Under the pieces are notes generated by a model. The model did no database searches, was not told the DNA's origin, and saw nothing but the letters and a program-made list of their open reading frames with translations. A program made the translations under genes and the position numbers. A stretch of 64,000 nucleotides of DNA from positions 6,406,802 through 6,470,801 of the forward strand of contig NC_036445.1 in assembly GCF_002775205.1 (NCBI RefSeq). Direction: 5' to 3'. Within the stretch, counting starts at the first letter, position 1. Each line of letters begins with the position of its first letter. Positions 60,301-64,000 of this stretch are shown here, one piece after another. The DNA is from Xiphophorus maculatus. Its lineage: Eukaryota > Chordata > Actinopteri > Cyprinodontiformes > Poeciliidae.

Positions 60301-63300
60301 GCGTGAGCACAATATACAAAGGTTCTGAAACAAAAATATTGAATATTGTGTAATTACCTTCTTTTAAAACAGGAAAGCAACAATCATTCTAAGTGCTTAA
60401 AAATTTATGAAACCTATTATGATTATGCATGTTTTTCACAACTGGCAATGCTGGAAATTATGCAGCACTACAGTCTCTCCAGCGCCATCTCTGGTATCTC
60501 TTTCAAAACACTTTAGATGTTACAACGCAAATTTTAAAAATCCTGGTTTACCTCAGTATTGGTAAGGGGCACACCCCTAATCTGTAAGCCTTTATCACAA
60601 TGTTGCTCTTTGACTCATTAGCAAAGATGGACATTATGTTTGTGATGTAGTAATACTGGTTTAATAGTCTTTCACACTGTAGGTTTTTTACAAGCAAAGT
60701 CGATATGCAAATTAAAACCTGGCAACACTATCCATATCCCATAACCCACCTGTCCTGTCATACACTTTCTCTCTTTCATAATGCATCGTTTTAAGGTTTA
60801 TTATGATTGAAATGGATGTGCTACCCATACAAATGAAGTAAATTGGCCATAAAAATCTAAACTAAAGTTCACTTGTGTTATAAAGTTGGGGATTATAAAA
60901 TGGAGCTCAATGGTTCTGTAAAAACAAATCTGATGAGGCCAAATTTGGAAGTTGATATTTTTGGCACTTCACCCCTTGTGATACAATATTTTTCTGTATG
61001 AATTTCCCACTTGGTACAAGTGGGATTCTGTTTTGCTCTTGTAAGATTGGAAGTCTGTTTTAAGAAGACAAAAGCAAGAGGGGATGAGATAAACCATTTT
61101 TCACTCCTAGTTTGTAACAGAAGCAGTCTGTTTTGAGACATAACCCCTGACGATATCACTCTGACATCATTAGGAGTAATTTTCTTAGTCTTGACAAAGC
61201 TCCTTCACAGCAGTCGAAGACATCATAGGACTGGATCCACGGACTGAGTAGCACAAACTGTGACTAGCTCCCTGGCCTACATGTGTGTAAATGGGTGTTC
61301 AACAAATCCTTCTTTCAGAGACAATTTACAAATTTTCAGCTTTGCAAATGTCACATTTTGCTTTGCTTTTAAGCATAGACAGTATAATGGCTGATAAAGA
61401 GGTATCTAAGTTCACAAACAGAATTACTTCTCTTGATTAAGCTGTCATCACTTAGTGAGGGTTTGTCAATACTCCAAGTTCCTAAAATGAGGTGAAACAC
61501 AAGAGCTAGCAGGAGTGATGTAAGACAAGATTTGGCTATTTTTTTGTAAATCAATCTTTTTTTAACAAATACAGTAAAGATATCGTACGTTTTGTTCTTC
61601 CTCAGGAAATCCTACATGAGAATGTTAAGGCATCGGTATTGGATCTTGAATACTGTCACACTTTCATTATGCTGGAGGATGGGCATCCAAAGTACAAAAC
61701 ATCCTTTAAATAACTTGAAGGCAAAAGAAAATTTTGGAACGGCCTACAAAAATCTAACTGAAATCTAAACTGAAATTCAAATTTGACACTGTAGAATGAC
61801 CTTAAATGCTGTTTGTACTCAAAAACCCTATGATATGGTGGAATTAAAACCTCTCTGGAAAGGCGAGTAAACTACATTTTCTTTGTGGTTAAGTGAAAGG
61901 CTTTTCTCCAGTATTTGCAAACCTCTGATGTAAGTTGTTGTTAAGGAAGTCACAAATGATTCCTAGGATTATTGTTGCAGAATTATTTTTCACAGAGACT
62001 GTGGTTACTTTGGGTAGCTTTTTTTCTTTTGGATGATTGAAATCATCATTTGGAAACTGGTTTTTGTATTTACTCTCTTTATCCAGTATGAAAATTAGTT
62101 CAGCCATCTGAAACATTTAAATGATACGGAGAAAAGATAAACAGAAAAAATATTTAAGGGAGAAAACAGATTTTTTTCACAACTTCTTATTTTGTTTACA
62201 GTTACTCAGTAGCTTTTCTTATGTATTCAGTTTTGCTTTGATAGTGTAATAGTTTTTTATTTCCTGCTTTCCTGCTAATCCTGAATTAATTTGTCACATT
62301 TGATAGTTTGAGACATTGATGTTTTGCAGTACGTTATGATTAGTGACAGCATAGTTTTTTTGGATTCTGTGCTTCTTTTCAGGCATTTCCTCCAATTAGA
62401 TTCCTTCTAGCATCTCTGTTCTCAGTTTTCAGTGAAAAGTAAAATTTTTTGTGGTGATCCAGCCATGCGTTTAAATGTCTCCAGAGTTCAGAATCTCTGA
62501 CACCGGCACTTTTTGAAGTCAGGAATCAGAGGAGGTGTGTAGTACTCTACAGGTGTGAAGTAGCACATCCACATGTATGCGTAGTTTATTCTATGCATAC
62601 ATGGGGAGATGACGACAAAAACAATGCTGCATGACTCTGGGTTGTGTGTGCCACGTAACCTGTTCAGTTTGACACAACCTCTGATATGGAATAGGTATGT
62701 GTTACATTAGCACTTGGTTGGATGGTCAAAAGTGTTTGCGTGTTTTGATGACATGCTAAAATCACAGCGCCATATAGTGTCCTGGTATGACAACCACAGC
62801 GGATTCAAGGTGTCTTGCCGGTCTGATCTAAATGTGAGACATTTCCTCAATCAACATCCCAAAGTTTTCAGACTGCGGTGTTGTGCAAATTTAGCTTCAG
62901 TTTGGTCTTCCTCTTAGCTGCACTTCGATCTGTCAATTAGACTCACCTGATCCTTCTCGCAGTAATCACCTTCCTAGCTTACGGTACTCTTCTGTTCATT
63001 TGTCAGATCCTTTTGATGCTGTGAATGCTTGTTTTAAGCCTAGAAATCTTTATTTTTATTTCTCTTCATCTCAAGTTTCTTTTTTATTGCTATTTCCCAT
63101 TACAATTTACAATTATTCATGAAGCGTCGGTAGACTTCTTTTAGCCAACTGACAGCAAGTTTCAACAGGTTGAAAGCTCTGACCACTCATGCACCTCCTA
63201 TGGAATCTAATTAAAATAGCTATAAAGCATAAGAAAAGTGTAATAGAAAATCTCTATTTTCTATTTTAAATCTTATTCACACGACGAACTTTACTTTGAC

Positions 63301-64000
63301 AAAAAATATTGTGGCATTTCAATATTACTTTACGTCACGTGCGACGTGATCTTGTTACACCTCTCCTAATCGGTTTAGATCTACTCTAAAGATTTAACTC
63401 GGGTGCATGTGTCAGTCAATGTTCTGCTGCACTGGTAATCATGGAACACCTCTGATAGATCTGCAGCACCTGAAGCACAGAGTGCACAGGGAGAACGTGA
63501 ATGTTCCTCGCTATAAATCAGATGAGATATTTTTTGCCTGCGCATTGTTACTTTTGCTTTTTCCATTTGAGTGTATTAATATGGTTCAAGAGATGTGTGT
63601 GGGTGAACGTGTGCATGTGTTGGGGAATTATTATCCATGTGTGTTGCGACGCTCGACTCGTGTTTGCTGCAGTTTCTGTTATGAAGGAGCACAAAGAGCC
63701 TGTGGTGGGAGTGAAAGCTCAGCCTCTAGTGCTATAGGCCCTCCGATGAAGAGATTAGCAGAGAGAGCTGTGAAATAAAGAGTGTTAATTAAAAGCGGAG
63801 AGAGGGGGTGTGGGAAAAAAAATCAGGTAAGAGAGATAACAGAAAAGTCTTGAGGAGAAAAAAGAAATATTTACCTGCCCACACACCCATACATATTCAC
63901 ACACAAACGTTCAAAAATCCATTTTAACCCAAGAAGATAGAGGTTGAGGGGTAAAATGAGCAAGTTAGTGATGTGGAAAGTACAAGAAAAGGAGCATTGC
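54306..64000. other. Putative first-intron sequence, distal part
   Basis: No supported exon, RNA gene or intact mobile element is seen. Pyrimidine-rich sequence at 56500-56830 yields a long but low-complexity minus-strand frame. A possible Tc1-like end lies near 62085-62195 (CATCTGAAACATTTAAATGA). A CRE/E-box palindrome at 63332-63349 is listed separately. Confidence 0.5.
63332..63349. promoter_or_regulatory. Palindrome combining CRE and E-box cores
   Basis: ACGTCACGTGCGACGTGA contains a CRE core (ACGTCA), a perfect CACGTG E-box and a 6-bp inverted repeat TCACGT/ACGTGA spaced by GCG. CpG-dense motifs like this are rare in the surrounding AT-rich DNA, so a regulatory element is possible. Confidence 0.35.

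Noticed and set aside
63407..63778. 123-codon open frame near the right edge
   Set aside because: No signal, domain or splice match; the phase-1 donor at 37055 finds no convincing acceptor here.

Overview
The window reads as nuclear DNA from a bony fish, probably an acanthomorph teleost. Its genes are split by GT/AG introns, the background is AT-rich with CA/TA microsatellites, and relics of Tc1/mariner-like and hAT-like transposons of the kinds common in fish genomes are scattered throughout. No bacterial operon, tRNA, rRNA or CRISPR structure was seen. Species cannot be fixed from the sequence alone.

Layout. Positions 1-8655 are gene-poor and hold fragments of non-LTR and other repeats plus a striking pair of perfect hairpins (7626-7713). 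A two-exon Rab GTPase of the RAB39/RAB42 group, best matched by RAB42, lies at 8662-11430 (+). Its intron carries an intact-ended hAT-type MITE, a decayed Tc1-like transposon and a TA tract. TAF12 (histone-fold TAF of TFIID/SAGA) follows on the minus strand at 14461-16302 in five coding exons, with an ETS-bearing promoter near 17080. RAB42 next to TAF12 matches the human 1p35 neighbourhood and supports both names.

A seven-exon gene for a 306-residue two-immunoglobulin-domain type I membrane protein runs from 18050 to 30897 (+). All of its splice phases join cleanly. I do not recognise it by name. About 180-300 bp upstream of its start codon sits a compact run of tandem hairpins with a mutually exclusive alternative stem (17753-17873), the most unusual structure in the window.

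An NRF1/GC-box/ETS promoter-like cluster lies at 35361-35445, ahead of an open frame ending in a strong splice donor at 35707. At 36986-37055 a signal-peptide exon with a phase-1 donor appears to open another secreted or membrane gene. No further exon of it is recognisable, so its first intron would exceed 27 kb and run off the window. This last 27 kb holds Tc1-like relics (one interrupted by about 1 kb of unrelated repeat), an hAT-type MITE with perfect 8-bp target duplications, a long CA microsatellite and candidate regulatory palindromes.

The genes are independent eukaryotic units, not a pathway: a vesicle-traffic GTPase, a general transcription factor, an Ig-type surface receptor or adhesion protein, and the start of an unidentified secreted or membrane protein. 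Repeat family assignments rest on remembered consensus sequences and were not searched.
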